In this document: in pieces, positions 8,221-16,880 of the stretch
How positions within the stretch are numbered: position 1 is the stretch's first letter
Layout: each line of letters begins with the position of its first letter
Translations under genes and position numbers: made by a program
Assembly (NCBI GenBank): GCA_024349765.1
Contig: AP026073.1
Coordinates: 4,960,001-5,024,000, forward strand
Source of the DNA: Streptomyces nigrescens
Lineage (GTDB): Bacteria; Actinomycetota; Actinomycetes; Streptomycetales; Streptomycetaceae
Length of the DNA: 64,000 bases
Reading direction: 5' to 3'
The notes under the pieces: model-generated
Database searches by the model: none
The model's input: the letters and a program-made list of their open reading frames with translations, nothing else
Told to the model about the DNA's origin: nothing

Positions 8221-8685
8221 GTGGCTTCCTCCAACAACGCTCCTTTGTTAGGGCGCTGCGGCGGCTTCGTCGCCCAGCACCCGCAGGACGCGTTCCACTT
8301 GCCGGCGCGACGCACGTCCGTCCCCGAGGCGCGCAGACGCGTCCAGACGCTGCTCGCCGAGTGGGGCGCGGCTCAACAGGTCCGCGACGACGTGGAGTTG
8401 GTGGTCTCCGAGCTGTTCACCAATGCCGTGCGGCACACCGGCAGCGAGAAGGTCGGCTGTGAAATCGCCCTCATCGGTGCGCACATACGCATAGAGATCA
8501 CGGACGAGGGCGACCCGGGAGGTTCGGCACCGCAGGTCCAGCCGGGCAGCCCGGACCAGGAGTGCGGCCGCGGGCTGTTCCTGGTCGGCGCGCTCTCCGA
8601 CGGCTGGGGCTCGCGCCCGGCCGACAGCGGGCGGGGCCGCGTGGTCTGGGCGGACCTGCCCTACTCCAGCGCTCCGGCACACTGA
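8221..8685 (+). CDS. RsbW-like ATP-binding (anti-sigma/HATPase_c) protein
   Basis: A 154-residue GHKL-type ATPase domain protein of the RsbW/SpoIIAB group. It shows the N box ELVVSELFTNAVRHTG and the G1/G2 glycine regions EITDEGDPG and CGRGLFLVGALSDGWG. Such free-standing domains act as anti-sigma factors or serine kinases of anti-anti-sigma factors, and Streptomyces have dozens. No sigma factor or antagonist gene is adjacent. The start is uncertain: TTG 8185, GTG 8194 and GTG 8221 are all in frame and none has a strong ribosome site, so 8221 is only a conservative choice. Divergent from the XRE gene, and followed immediately by a terminator. Confidence 0.8.
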   Translation: MASSNNAPLLGRCGGFVAQHPQDAFHLPARRTSVPEARRRVQTLLAEWGAAQQVRDDVELVVSELFTNAVRHTGSEKVGCEIALIGAHIRIEITDEGDPGGSAPQVQPGSPDQECGRGLFLVGALSDGWGSRPADSGRGRVVWADLPYSSAPAH

Positions 8686-8717
8686 GGCCCCGTTCCGCCG
8701 TCGGCGGACGGGGCCTT
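8685..8717. terminator. Bidirectional intrinsic terminator
   Basis: Starting on the last base of the ATPase stop codon, AGGCCCCGT-T-CCGCC pairs with GGCGG-ACGGGGCCT (one bulged T) around a short TC-centred loop, and TTCG follows. It lies between the convergent ATPase gene (ends 8685) and SGNH hydrolase gene (ends 8728), so it can serve both strands. Confidence 0.75.
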
Positions 8718-8727
8718 CGTCAATGGT

Positions 8728-9570
8728 TCAGAGCGGCAGCAGGTCGGGCCGCTTGGGCTCGACGTGGTCGCCGGAGGACTCGCCACGCAGCCGGCGCCCG
8801 ATCCACGGCACGAGGTGTTCCCGCGCCCAGTGGATGTTGTTCCGCCGCGCCTCGGCGGCCGACCGCTCCGCCTCCGGCGGCCAGGGCTGGTCCGGGTCGG
8901 CCGGCACCCGCAGGCCGAGCACCTGGGCGGCGCGCAGCGCCACGCGGGTGTGACCGTCGGCCGACAGATGCAGCCGGTCCTCGCTCCAGGCCCGCCGGTC
9001 CTGTACGGACTTCAGCGACCACAGGTCGAGCACCGGGCAGCCGTGCCGGTCCGCGATGGCCCGGACGTGCGCCGTGTAGGTGGCGATCTTCCCGCGCAGG
9101 AGACCGAGCACCGGGACCCCGCGGGTGTCGAAGCCGGTGCAGAGCAGGACCGTGCCGACCGAGGCGCGCAGATCGGCCACCGCCGCCTCGTAGCGCTCGG
9201 CGACCGCGTCCGGGTCGGAGCCCGGCCGCAGGATGTCGTTGCCGCCGGCACAGAACGTCACCAGGTCAGGGGCGAGCTCCTTGGCCCGCGGCACCTGTTC
9301 CTCGACGATCTGGTCCAGCAGCCGCCCCCTGACGGCGAGGTTGGCGTAGCGGAAGGCACCCTCCGCCTGCTGGTCCGAGAGCAGGACCGCGAGCCGGTCC
9401 GCCCAACCGATGTACACCCCGTCAGGGCCGGGATCCCCGACCCCCTCTGTGAAGCTGTCCCCGACGGCTGCGTACGACCCGATGGCACCCGTGGCGCCCG
9501 TGATGAGGTCTTTCGACTCATCTGCAGCGCTCCTGGCGCCGCTGCTGATGTTCTTCGAATCGTCTGCCAC
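8728..9570 (-). CDS. SGNH/GDSL-family hydrolase
   Basis: A 280-residue esterase/lipase-type enzyme of the SGNH superfamily. Block I is AVGDSFTEG with the nucleophilic Ser, the block II Gly lies in the NLAVRGRLLDQ region, block III is CAGGNDIL with the oxyanion Asn, and block V is SEDRLHLSADGH with the catalytic Asp and His. It lacks a signal peptide, so it is probably cytoplasmic, acting on esters that cannot be named from sequence. The first 30 residues (Ser/Ala/Gly-rich) are longer than usual before block I. The GTG at 9570 is the only start in that stretch, with GAGGTGAAG about 14 bp upstream, so the start is less certain than the function. Confidence 0.88.
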   Translation of the reverse strand: MADDSKNISSGARSAADESKDLITGATGAIGSYAAVGDSFTEGVGDPGPDGVYIGWADRLAVLLSDQQAEGAFRYANLAVRGRLLDQIVEEQVPRAKELAPDLVTFCAGGNDILRPGSDPDAVAERYEAAVADLRASVGTVLLCTGFDTRGVPVLGLLRGKIATYTAHVRAIADRHGCPVLDLWSLKSVQDRRAWSEDRLHLSADGHTRVALRAAQVLGLRVPADPDQPWPPEAERSAAEARRNNIHWAREHLVPWIGRRLRGESSGDHVEPKRPDLLPL

Positions 9571-9823
9571 GTCAGGACATACTTCACCTCAAGAAGTGAC
9601 CTACGCCACCGTAACCAGGGGTTGACGAGGCGTGATTAATGCCACCAGGTCAAATTCTGCTCAAGTTGGAATAAGAATCGGGCATGGGTTGCTTCTCGAG
9701 CGCTTCCTCGCGCCCTGCGGCGCTCCGATTGCGGCCTGATTTCCTATTGCATCAATGTCGTATCGTCGGGACTGCCCCGCCTCGTCGACGAGCAGCGTCG
9801 GCGACCGAACCAGAGGAGCGCCC

Positions 9824-10633
9824 GTGACGCAGCAGACGCCGCAGGTCCCGCAGGCCCAGCCGGAGCTCGCGGAGGTCCGCAACTTCCGCGACGTGGGCGG
9901 GCTGCCGACCGTGGACGGGCGTCGCGTACGGGAGGGCAGGCTGTTCCGCAGCGGACACCTCGCCCACGCCACGGCGGAGGACGCGGCGTTCCTGGCCGGC
10001 CTCGGGCTGCACACCATCTTCGACTTCCGCAACGCCTCGGACATCAAGCTGGAGGGCCCCGACGTCGCGCTGCCCGGCGTGCGCAACGTGAACATCCCGC
10101 TGACCGACCCGGCCGACGGCGCCGAGTTCTGGACGATGGTCCGCGACGGTGAGCTGGATCAGCTGCGCACCGCGCTCGGCGACGGCAAGGCCGCGGCGCG
10201 GATGGCCGCCACCTACCGGCACATCATCACCACCCGTACCGAGGACCACAGCCGGGTGCTGCACGCGCTCGCCGAGGACAGCGTCCCCGCGCTGATGCAC
10301 TGTGCGGCGGGCAAGGACCGGGCGGGCCTGTCCGTGGCCGTGACCCTGCTGGCGGTCGGGGTGGAGCGGGACGCCATCGAGGCCGACTACCTCAAGTCCA
10401 ACGACCCGCACCGCCGCTACAAGATCCGCCGCTCCGACAACTCCGCGGTCGGCATGTCGCAGGAGGTCATGGAGCTGCTCTCGCCGCTGTTCGGCGCGCA
10501 CACCGACTACCTCGCGGCCGCCTACGACGCGATCGAGCGGACCTGGGGCTCGACGGAGAAGTACCTGTCCGAGGGCCTGAAGCTGGCCCCCGAGACCCGC
10601 GAGCGGCTGCGCGACGCGCTGCTGGCCGACTGA
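9824..10633 (+). CDS. Protein tyrosine/serine phosphatase
   Basis: A 269-residue Y_phosphatase3-type phosphatase. The opening VRNFRDVGGLPTVDGRRVREGRLFRSG is characteristic of the family (shown here as contiguous short blocks at residues 18-44). The catalytic P-loop HCAAGKDRAG carries the nucleophile Cys160 and Arg166. A conserved late Asp-rich segment (AIEADYLKSND) follows. It likely removes phosphate from tyrosine, serine or a phosphoinositide in the cytoplasm. The GTG at 9824 has AGAGGAGCGCCC directly upstream, cutting 23 residues from the longest frame. It stands alone, with an AT-richer promoter region at about 9720-9770, and converges with the serpin gene after 22 bp. Confidence 0.88.
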   Translation: MTQQTPQVPQAQPELAEVRNFRDVGGLPTVDGRRVREGRLFRSGHLAHATAEDAAFLAGLGLHTIFDFRNASDIKLEGPDVALPGVRNVNIPLTDPADGAEFWTMVRDGELDQLRTALGDGKAAARMAATYRHIITTRTEDHSRVLHALAEDSVPALMHCAAGKDRAGLSVAVTLLAVGVERDAIEADYLKSNDPHRRYKIRRSDNSAVGMSQEVMELLSPLFGAHTDYLAAAYDAIERTWGSTEKYLSEGLKLAPETRERLRDALLAD

Positions 10634-10655
10634 CCGGACCGCGGGCCCCCGGCCC

Positions 10656-11822
10656 CTAGGGTTCGGCGACCCAACCCGCCGCCAGCACCAGCCCCGACGC
10701 CCGGTGCACGGCGAGGAAGCCGAAGGGCCGGTCGAAGCGGGCCGTGATCCGCGGCGCCTCGTACGGCGGGGGCGGCGGCACGGACCCCGCGGCGACCGGC
10801 ATGACCGTGACGGCCGCCGCCCGGAAACCGAGCGCCCCGAAGGTCGCGGTGGCCTGCTGCCGGGCGGCCGACACCGCGAGCGGCTGGTCGCTGATGCCCG
10901 GGAAGTGCCCGCGGGAGGTGTCCGCCGCGGCGGTCAGCCCGAACAGCTCCGGCCGCTTGAGCAGATCGTGTGCGGCATCGACGGTGAACCGCACGGTCGT
11001 GAGGTCCAGGCGCGGCACCCCGTCGTAGCTCGGCACCGTCGTCACCCGCAGCCCCGGCCCGGCGCCGTCGGCCGGCGCCGCACCGGACACCGCCGGGTAC
11101 CGCCCGGCCAGCGCCTCGACGCCGTGCCCCAGCACCTCGCCGCCCGGTACGCCGGGCCCACCGAGCAGCAGATGGACGTCCAGGCCGTTGTCGCCCTCGA
11201 CGCGTACGGCGGTCAGCGGGCCGGCCGGGGTGCCGTGCACCCGGACCTGCGAGGCCGCCGGCCCGGAGCGGCTCAGCGCGGTCACCTCGCGCCCCGCCCA
11301 GGGGCCTTCGGTGAGCCGCAGCGGATACTCCCCGAAGGGCTCCGCCCAGGTCGTCCGCACCAGCAGCGCACTGGCGAGGACGAGCAGCAGGTCCGGGGTG
11401 ACCTCGACCGGCATCCGCTCGATCAGTCCGTCGGTGTGGCGCCGCGCCCAGGCGTCCAGCGCCTCCTGGTCCGCCGCCGCGGCGCCGGTCAGCTCGCCGA
11501 GCGTGCCGGGCGCCAGGCCGTCCCGCCACTCGGGGCGCAGCGCCAGGGTGCGCCGGGCCCACACCGCGGCCGCGGCACCGACCCCGTCGGCCGCGTCCAA
11601 CGCCCCGAGCAGCGACCGGCCCTCCGCCGGCGCGCGCTCCGGGTCGGTGCCGAGCGCCTCGGCCAGTTCCGCACGGGCCGGGCCCGCCGAGGGGCCCGCG
11701 AGCAGCGCCAGCAGCGGCCAGACGCCGGCCGCGGTGAGGACCGTGCCGGCCTCCCCCACCGCCTCCCGCGCCCAGCGGGCCGTCATGCCGTTCACGGACC
11801 GCACCGTCGTCGCGGCCACCAT
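10656..11822 (-). CDS. Serpin-like protease inhibitor
   Basis: A 388-residue protein with serpin architecture: an N-terminal VNGMTARWAREA helix region, LLVLASALLVRTTWAEPF (the serpin NA.FKG.W strand equivalent), a mid SYDGVPRLDLTTVRF, then HFPGISDQPLAVSAARQQATATFGA leading into the hinge GFRAAAVTV, a proline-rich reactive-loop region and the C-terminal FDRPFGFLAVHRASGLVLAAGWV that closes sheet B. The hinge is divergent from the canonical EGTEAAAAT, so classical inhibitory activity is not assured. No signal peptide is seen. GTG 11825, ATG 11822 and GTG 11819 are consecutive in-frame options; the ATG has the best distance from GGGGGA. It lies 19 bp after the aminotransferase gene on the same strand, so it may be read through from the hopanoid operon. 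Confidence 0.8.
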   Translation of the reverse strand: MVAATTVRSVNGMTARWAREAVGEAGTVLTAAGVWPLLALLAGPSAGPARAELAEALGTDPERAPAEGRSLLGALDAADGVGAAAAVWARRTLALRPEWRDGLAPGTLGELTGAAAADQEALDAWARRHTDGLIERMPVEVTPDLLLVLASALLVRTTWAEPFGEYPLRLTEGPWAGREVTALSRSGPAASQVRVHGTPAGPLTAVRVEGDNGLDVHLLLGGPGVPGGEVLGHGVEALAGRYPAVSGAAPADGAGPGLRVTTVPSYDGVPRLDLTTVRFTVDAAHDLLKRPELFGLTAAADTSRGHFPGISDQPLAVSAARQQATATFGALGFRAAAVTVMPVAAGSVPPPPPYEAPRITARFDRPFGFLAVHRASGLVLAAGWVAEP

Positions 11823-11841
11823 CACGTTTCCCCCAGTGCTG

Positions 11842-13224
11842 TCAGCGGTGCGCGACCGCCTGTTTGACCAGCGTCCGCCCGAAGTCCCACATCAGGCCGC
11901 CGCCACCGTGGGCGTCGTCCATGACGGCCGTGAAGGCGTCGACGAACCGGTCCACCTCCCGCTCGCCGATGATCAGCGGCGGGATCAGCTTAATGACCTC
12001 CAGGTGGTCGCCGGATACCTGGGTGAGGATGCGGTGCCGCTGCAGCAGCGGCACCACGACCATCTGCGCGAACAGCCCCTTGCGGGCGGCCTGCAGCATC
12101 GTCCAGCGGCTGCGCAGCCCGAGCGAGGTGGGCCGGCCGAACTCGATGCCGATCATCAGGCCGCGGCCCCGTACGTCGTGCAGCAGCTCGTACTTGGGGA
12201 TCAGCTCGGCGAGCCGGCCGCGGAGCAGATCGCCGGTGTGCCGGGCGTGCGCGACGGTCTGCTCGTCCTCCATCACCGCGAGGACCGCCAGACCGGCCGC
12301 CATCGCCTGGGCGTTGGAGCCGAAGCTGGCGGAGTGGACCAGTACGCGGTCCATGGACGAGTAGACCTTCTTGAAGATCCAGTCCTTGCCGAGGGTCGCG
12401 CCGACCGGGACGTAGCCGCCGGACAGCGCCTTGGCCACGCACACCAGGTCCGGTGCGACGCCGTCCTCGTGCTGGTAGGCGAAGAAGTCGCCGGTGCGGC
12501 CGAGGCCGGTCTGCACCTCGTCGGCGATCAGCAGGGCCTTGTGCCGGTGCAGGAGGTCCTGCGCGGCCCGCAGATAGCCGGGCGGCGCCTCGTGCACGCC
12601 CTTGCCCTGGATCGGCTCGACGATGAGCGCGGCGACGTCGCCCTTCGCCAACTCCCTTGCCAGCGCGTCGAGATCACCGAGCGGTACGGCGGTGTCGGGC
12701 AGCAGCGGGGCGAAGCCGTCGCGGAAGCCGTCCTCGCCGTTGACGGAGAGCGATCCGGTGGTCAGGCCGTGGAAGGCGTGGGTGCAGTACAGGATGCGCG
12801 GCTTCCCGGTCGCGTACCGCGCGAACTTCAGCGCGGTCTCGACGGCCTCGGTGCCGCTGTTGCCGAAGAAGACCCGGTCGAGGTGCGGGGCGTGGCCGAG
12901 CAGCTGCTCGGCGAGGAGCCCGGGCAGCGGCTGGCAGTCGAAGCGGGTGAGGTCGGCCAGCTGGGCGTCGAGGACGTCGTGCAGCGTCCGGCGGACCACG
13001 GGGTGGTGCCGGCCCAGCCCCATCACCCCGAAGCCGGCGAGCATGTCGAGGTAGTCCTGGCCCTCCGCGTCCCAGAAGTACGCGCCCTCGGCCCGCTCGT
13101 AGACCTTGTCGAAGCCGATGGTGTGCAGCATCCGCGGCAGCTGGTGGTTCAGATGGCGGGTGTGCAGGTCGTAGCGCTCGCCGCCGCGCTCCGCGAGCAG
13201 CCGCGTCAGGTCGAATCCGGTCAT
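11842..13224 (-). CDS. hpnO: Class III aminotransferase of the hopanoid operon (HpnO-like)
   Basis: A 460-residue PLP-dependent class III (ornithine/acetylornithine type) aminotransferase. Visible motifs are [17 protein letters not shown], the [13 protein letters not shown] Asp that contacts the pyridine nitrogen, and [14 protein letters not shown] with the Schiff-base Lys. In several hopanoid producers an aminotransferase of this class (HpnO) puts the amino group on the C35 side chain to give aminobacteriohopanetriol. Placement after dxs and hpnH suggests the same role, which is inferred from context. The ATG at 13224 overlaps the dxs stop by 4 bp, so translation is coupled. A role in unrelated amine metabolism is the alternative. 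Confidence 0.8.
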   Translation of the reverse strand: MTGFDLTRLLAERGGERYDLHTRHLNHQLPRMLHTIGFDKVYERAEGAYFWDAEGQDYLDMLAGFGVMGLGRHHPVVRRTLHDVLDAQLADLTRFDCQPLPGLLAEQLLGHAPHLDRVFFGNSGTEAVETALKFARYATGKPRILYCTHAFHGLTTGSLSVNGEDGFRDGFAPLLPDTAVPLGDLDALARELAKGDVAALIVEPIQGKGVHEAPPGYLRAAQDLLHRHKALLIADEVQTGLGRTGDFFAYQHEDGVAPDLVCVAKALSGGYVPVGATLGKDWIFKKVYSSMDRVLVHSASFGSNAQAMAAGLAVLAVMEDEQTVAHARHTGDLLRGRLAELIPKYELLHDVRGRGLMIGIEFGRPTSLGLRSRWTMLQAARKGLFAQMVVVPLLQRHRILTQVSGDHLEVIKLIPPLIIGEREVDRFVDAFTAVMDDAHGGGGLMWDFGRTLVKQAVAHR

Positions 13225-15101
13225 GAGACGCTCTCCTTACGGGCCAGCGCGGCGCTGATCCGGCCGGCGATCTCGGCCGGGGTCAGGCCCAGGTCGGCCA
13301 GCAGCTCGGCCCGCTTGGCGTGCGGCAGGAACTGCTCGGGGATGCCGAAGGTGCGCAGCGGTACGTCGACGTCCGCGTCCCGCAGCGCCTGGCCGACCGC
13401 CCAGCCGACGCCGCCGGTACGGCTGTTGTCCTCGACCACGGCCACCAGCGCGTGGTCGGCGGCGAGTTCGGCGAGGGCCGGGTCGACCGGCTTGACCCAG
13501 CGCGGGTCGACGACCGTCGCGTCCACGCCGCGCGCCGCGAGCAGTTCGGCGACGCGCAGACAGACCGGTGCCATCACGCCGACCGCGACCAGGAGGACGT
13601 CCGGGTGCGGTGCCCGGTGCAGGACGTCCACCCCGCCGATCCGGTCCACGGCCGGGATCGGGTCGTCCACCGCTTCCTTGGGGAAGCGCAGCACGGTCGG
13701 CGCGTCGTCCACGTCGAGGGCCTCGCGCAGCTGGGCGCGGAGCTGGTCGGCGTCGCGCGGGGCGGCGATCCGCAGGCCGGGGACGACGCCGAGCACCGAC
13801 AGGTCCCACATGCCGTTGTGCGAGGCGCCGTCGGTGCCGGTGACGCCGGCCCGGTCCAGGACGAAGGTGACGCCGCACCTGTGCAGCGCGACGTCCATCA
13901 GCACTTGGTCGAAGGCGCGGTTGAGGAAGGTGGCGTAGACCGCGAAGACCGGGTGCAGGCCGCCGGTGGCGAGCCCGGCCGCGGACACCGCGGCGTGCTG
14001 CTCGGCGATGCCCACGTCCCACACCCGGTCCGGGAACGCCTCGGCGAACTTCCGCAGGCCGACCGGCTGCAGCATCGCCGCCGTGAGGGCGACGACGTCC
14101 TCGCGTTCCTCGCCGATGCGGACCATCTCGTCGCCGAAGACGGACGTCCAGGACGGCGCGCCGGGCGGGGCGACCGGCGCGCAGGTCAGCGGGTCCATCA
14201 CGCCGACGGTGTGGAAGTGGTCGGCCTCGTCCTCCAGGGCGGGCCGGTAGCCACGGCCCTTCTCCGTCAGGCAGTGCACCAGGACCGGGCCGTGGAATCC
14301 GGACGCGCGGCGCAGCGCCGATTCGACGGCCGTGATGTCGTGCCCGTCGATCGGGCCGAGGTACTTCAGGCCCAGGTCCTCGAACATGCCCTGCGGTGCG
14401 ATGAAGTCCTTCAGGCCCTTCTTCGCGCCGTGCAGCGTGCCGTAGAGCGGCTTGCCGACGACCGGGGTGCGCTCCAGCAGGTCCTTGCCGCGGGCCAGGA
14501 AGCGCTCGTAGCCGTCGGTGGTGCGCAGGGTCGCGAGGTGGTCGGCCAGGCCGCCGATGGTCGGCGCGTAGGAGCGCTCGTTGTCGTTGACGACGATGAT
14601 CAGTGGGCGGTCCTTGGCGGCGGCGATGTTGTTCAGGGCTTCCCAGGCCATACCGCCGGTCAGCGCGCCGTCGCCGATGACCGCGACGACGTGGTCCTTC
14701 TTCCCGCGCACCTGGTTGGCCTTGGCCAGACCGTCCGCCCAGCCCAGGACCGTCGAGGCGTGGCTGTTCTCGATGACGTCATGTACCGACTCCGCCCGCG
14801 AGGGGTAGCCCGACAGACCGCCCTTGGCCCGCAGCTTGGAGAAGTCCTGGCGGCCGGTGAGCAGCTTGTGCACGTACGACTGGTGGCCGGTGTCCCACAG
14901 GATGCGGTCGGCGGGTGAGTCGAAGACCCGGTGCAGGGCGAGGGTCAGCTCGACCACGCCCAGGTTGGGGCCCAGATGTCCACCGGTGCGGGTCACCGCG
15001 TGGACGAGGAAGTGCCGGATCTCCTCGGCGAGTCGGGGCAGGCGGTCGGCGGGGAGCGCCTTGAGGTCACGCGGGCCGCTGATGTGTTCCAGCATCGTCA
15101 T
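13221..15101 (-). CDS. dxs: 1-deoxy-D-xylulose-5-phosphate synthase
   Basis: A 626-residue thiamine-diphosphate enzyme condensing pyruvate and glyceraldehyde 3-phosphate to 1-deoxy-D-xylulose 5-phosphate, the first step of the MEP isoprenoid pathway. Motifs: [18 protein letters not shown] and [14 protein letters not shown] near the N-terminus, the ThDP/Mg motif [16 protein letters not shown] at about residues 143-158, and the transketolase Glu/His region [15 protein letters not shown]. The length matches bacterial Dxs. ATG 15101 has GAGGGGGACC upstream. It sits in the hopanoid operon as a presumed dedicated precursor-supply copy; Streptomyces usually have another dxs elsewhere. A hairpin terminator lies in the 79-bp gap upstream, so it may have partly separate expression. 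Confidence 0.95.
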   Translation of the reverse strand: MTMLEHISGPRDLKALPADRLPRLAEEIRHFLVHAVTRTGGHLGPNLGVVELTLALHRVFDSPADRILWDTGHQSYVHKLLTGRQDFSKLRAKGGLSGYPSRAESVHDVIENSHASTVLGWADGLAKANQVRGKKDHVVAVIGDGALTGGMAWEALNNIAAAKDRPLIIVVNDNERSYAPTIGGLADHLATLRTTDGYERFLARGKDLLERTPVVGKPLYGTLHGAKKGLKDFIAPQGMFEDLGLKYLGPIDGHDITAVESALRRASGFHGPVLVHCLTEKGRGYRPALEDEADHFHTVGVMDPLTCAPVAPPGAPSWTSVFGDEMVRIGEEREDVVALTAAMLQPVGLRKFAEAFPDRVWDVGIAEQHAAVSAAGLATGGLHPVFAVYATFLNRAFDQVLMDVALHRCGVTFVLDRAGVTGTDGASHNGMWDLSVLGVVPGLRIAAPRDADQLRAQLREALDVDDAPTVLRFPKEAVDDPIPAVDRIGGVDVLHRAPHPDVLLVAVGVMAPVCLRVAELLAARGVDATVVDPRWVKPVDPALAELAADHALVAVVEDNSRTGGVGWAVGQALRDADVDVPLRTFGIPEQFLPHAKRAELLADLGLTPAEIAGRISAALARKESVS

Positions 15102-15139
15102 GTTCGGTCCCCCTCGGGTCGTTCGGCGGCCGTGGCGGA

Positions 15140-15166
15140 GGGAGCCCGCCGCGGCGGCGGGCTCCC
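15140..15166 (-). terminator. Hairpin in the hpnH-dxs gap
   Basis: GGGAGCCCGCC (15140-15150) pairs perfectly with GGCGGGCTCCC (15156-15166) around a 5-nt loop: an 11-bp G/C stem without a clear U-tract. It lies 14 bp after the hpnH stop codon, so it could terminate or attenuate transcripts before dxs, or protect the 3' end of an upstream mRNA segment. Confidence 0.6.
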
Positions 15167-15180
15167 CCGGAGGTGACAGG

Positions 15181-16206
15181 TCAGCCGCGGTTTCCGGCGA
15201 CGGTCTCCTTGGCCGCGCGGAGGGATTCCTTGAGGGAGCCCATGGTGGCGAGGACGGCGGTGGGTTCGTAGCCGCAGTGCGCCATGCAGTTGGCGCAGCG
15301 CGGGTCCTTGCCGCGGCCGTATTTGTCCCAGTCCGTCTCTTCGATGAGTTCCCGGTACGTCGGCACGTATCCGTCGCTCATCAGGTAGCAGGGGCGCTGC
15401 CAGCCGAACAGCGAGTAGTTGGGGATCGCCCAGGCCGTGCACGGGAAGTCCGCCTTGCCCTCCAGGAAGTCCAGGAAGAGCGGGCTGTGGTTGAGCCGCC
15501 AGCGCCGCCGGTTGCCGCCGGCGAACGCCTTGCGGAACAGCTCGCGGGTCTGCTCGACGCCGAGGAAGTGCTCCTGGTCGGGGGCCTTCTCGTAGGCGTA
15601 GGCGGGCGACAGCATCATCTCGTCGACCTGGAGGTCGTCGTTGAGGAAGTTGAGGACCTCGATGACGGTCTGCGGGGTGTCGGTGTTGAAGAAGGTGGAG
15701 TTGGTGGTGACCCGGAATCCGCGCCGCTTGGCTTCCTTGATCGCCGCGACCGCCTCGTCGAACACGCCTTCCTTGGCGACGGATTCGTCGTGCCGTTCGC
15801 GCATTCCGTCGATGTGCACCGCGAACGCGAAATAGGGCGAGGGGGTGAACTCGTCCATCTTCTTGCGCAGCAACATGGCGTTGGTGCACAGGAACACGTA
15901 TTTCCGCTTGGCCACCAACTGCCGTACGATCTCGTCGATCTGCGGGTGCATCAGGGGTTCTCCCCCGGCGATGGAGACCATCGGGGCACCGGACTCCAGG
16001 ACCGCGCCGACCGCCTGCGCCACCGGCATCCGCTGCTTGAGCACCCCGGCCGGATGCTGGATCTTTCCGCAGCCCTCACACTTCAGATTGCATGCGAAGA
16101 GCGGTTCCAGCTCGACGATGAGGGGGAACTTCTCGCGTCGCCGGATCATCTTCTGTTCAAAAAGATAGGTCCCGACCCGGATGGACTGACGGAGCGGCAT
16201 GGCCAT
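15181..16206 (-). CDS. hpnH: Adenosylhopane synthase HpnH (B12-like radical SAM superfamily)
   Basis: A 341-residue radical SAM enzyme. The [4Fe-4S] motif CNLKCEGC places Cys39, Cys43 and Cys46 on the cluster, and [13 protein letters not shown] is the SAM-binding GGE motif. C-terminal cysteines ([10 protein letters not shown]) fit the HpnH tail. HpnH adds a 5'-deoxyadenosyl radical to diploptene to make adenosylhopane, the first step of C35 side-chain formation. The ATG at 16206 is set by AGGAGGTGAG, which is made by the last codons and stop of hpnG. A longer frame to 16245 would lose this ribosome site. Upstream hpnG and shc and downstream dxs place it firmly in the hopanoid pathway. Confidence 0.95.
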   Translation of the reverse strand: MAMPLRQSIRVGTYLFEQKMIRRREKFPLIVELEPLFACNLKCEGCGKIQHPAGVLKQRMPVAQAVGAVLESGAPMVSIAGGEPLMHPQIDEIVRQLVAKRKYVFLCTNAMLLRKKMDEFTPSPYFAFAVHIDGMRERHDESVAKEGVFDEAVAAIKEAKRRGFRVTTNSTFFNTDTPQTVIEVLNFLNDDLQVDEMMLSPAYAYEKAPDQEHFLGVEQTRELFRKAFAGGNRRRWRLNHSPLFLDFLEGKADFPCTAWAIPNYSLFGWQRPCYLMSDGYVPTYRELIEETDWDKYGRGKDPRCANCMAHCGYEPTAVLATMGSLKESLRAAKETVAGNRG

Positions 16207-16211
16207 CTGGC

Positions 16212-16880
16212 TCACCTCCTGGGGAGCAGCAAAGAACGGTGCCATTCGTAGAAAACAGGAAGCACACTGCGCAGCACGCGGAAGGCCGATATTCCCCCGC
16301 GTACCGTGCCGATGCGGACGAGTTCATGTTCTGGAGCGTCCACGACCACCCGGACGGCCGCAACCGGACGGGCGCCGGCCCGCCGTGCGGTGCGGAGCGT
16401 GGCGGCGGATTCCATGTCCACCGCGATGGCGCCGGAGGCGTGCAGCTCGGCCCGTTCCGCGCCGCGTACGACGTGGTCGGAGCCGCGCAGCAGCCCGCGG
16501 TGCACGGTCAGGCCGCGCTGCCGCAGCGCGCCGACCAGCGGCCCGTTGTCGCGGCAGGGCACGTCCGGCAGGCCCGGGCGGTGGTCCCGGGTGGCCTCGG
16601 CGACGACCACGTCCCCCGGGCGCATGCCGGGCGCGAGGCCGGCGCAGAAGCCGCTGGCGACGACGGGCGAACGGGCGGTGTCCGCGCCGTCACGCAGCGC
16701 ATCGGCGAGGGCCCGTTCGGCCGCCTGGGGGCCCATGCCGGTGCGCAGCACGACCAGCCCCGGGCGGCTCCCGCCGGGGCCCGCCGCCCGGTCTCCCCCG
16801 CGCAGCGCGAACCGCTCGATGCCGAGCGCACAGGCGACCAGCAGCGGGGGGTCCGCACTCGCGGGGGGCCGTCTCGGCAT
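16212..16880 (-). CDS. hpnG: HpnG, adenosylhopane nucleosidase/phosphorylase
   Basis: A 222-residue protein of the purine nucleoside/MTA phosphorylase superfamily. It has the N-terminal VACALGIERFAL strand, the phosphate/ribose region RTGMGPQAAERAL, SGFCAGLAPGMRPGDVVVA and the late IAVDMESAATLRTARRAG, whose Asp-Met-Glu set binds ribose. HpnG removes adenine from adenosylhopane to give ribosylhopane or its phosphate. The ATG at 16880 shares one base with the shc stop (TGATG), and its own final AGG AGG TGA forms the ribosome site of hpnH, so the three are translationally tied. Length is normal for actinomycete HpnG. Confidence 0.9.
   Translation of the reverse strand: MPRRPPASADPPLLVACALGIERFALRGGDRAAGPGGSRPGLVVLRTGMGPQAAERALADALRDGADTARSPVVASGFCAGLAPGMRPGDVVVAEATRDHRPGLPDVPCRDNGPLVGALRQRGLTVHRGLLRGSDHVVRGAERAELHASGAIAVDMESAATLRTARRAGARPVAAVRVVVDAPEHELVRIGTVRGGISAFRVLRSVLPVFYEWHRSLLLPRR

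Noticed and set aside
8698-8730. Riboswitch or regulatory RNA between the ATPase and SGNH genes
   Set aside because: The short gap is filled by a simple bidirectional terminator hairpin.
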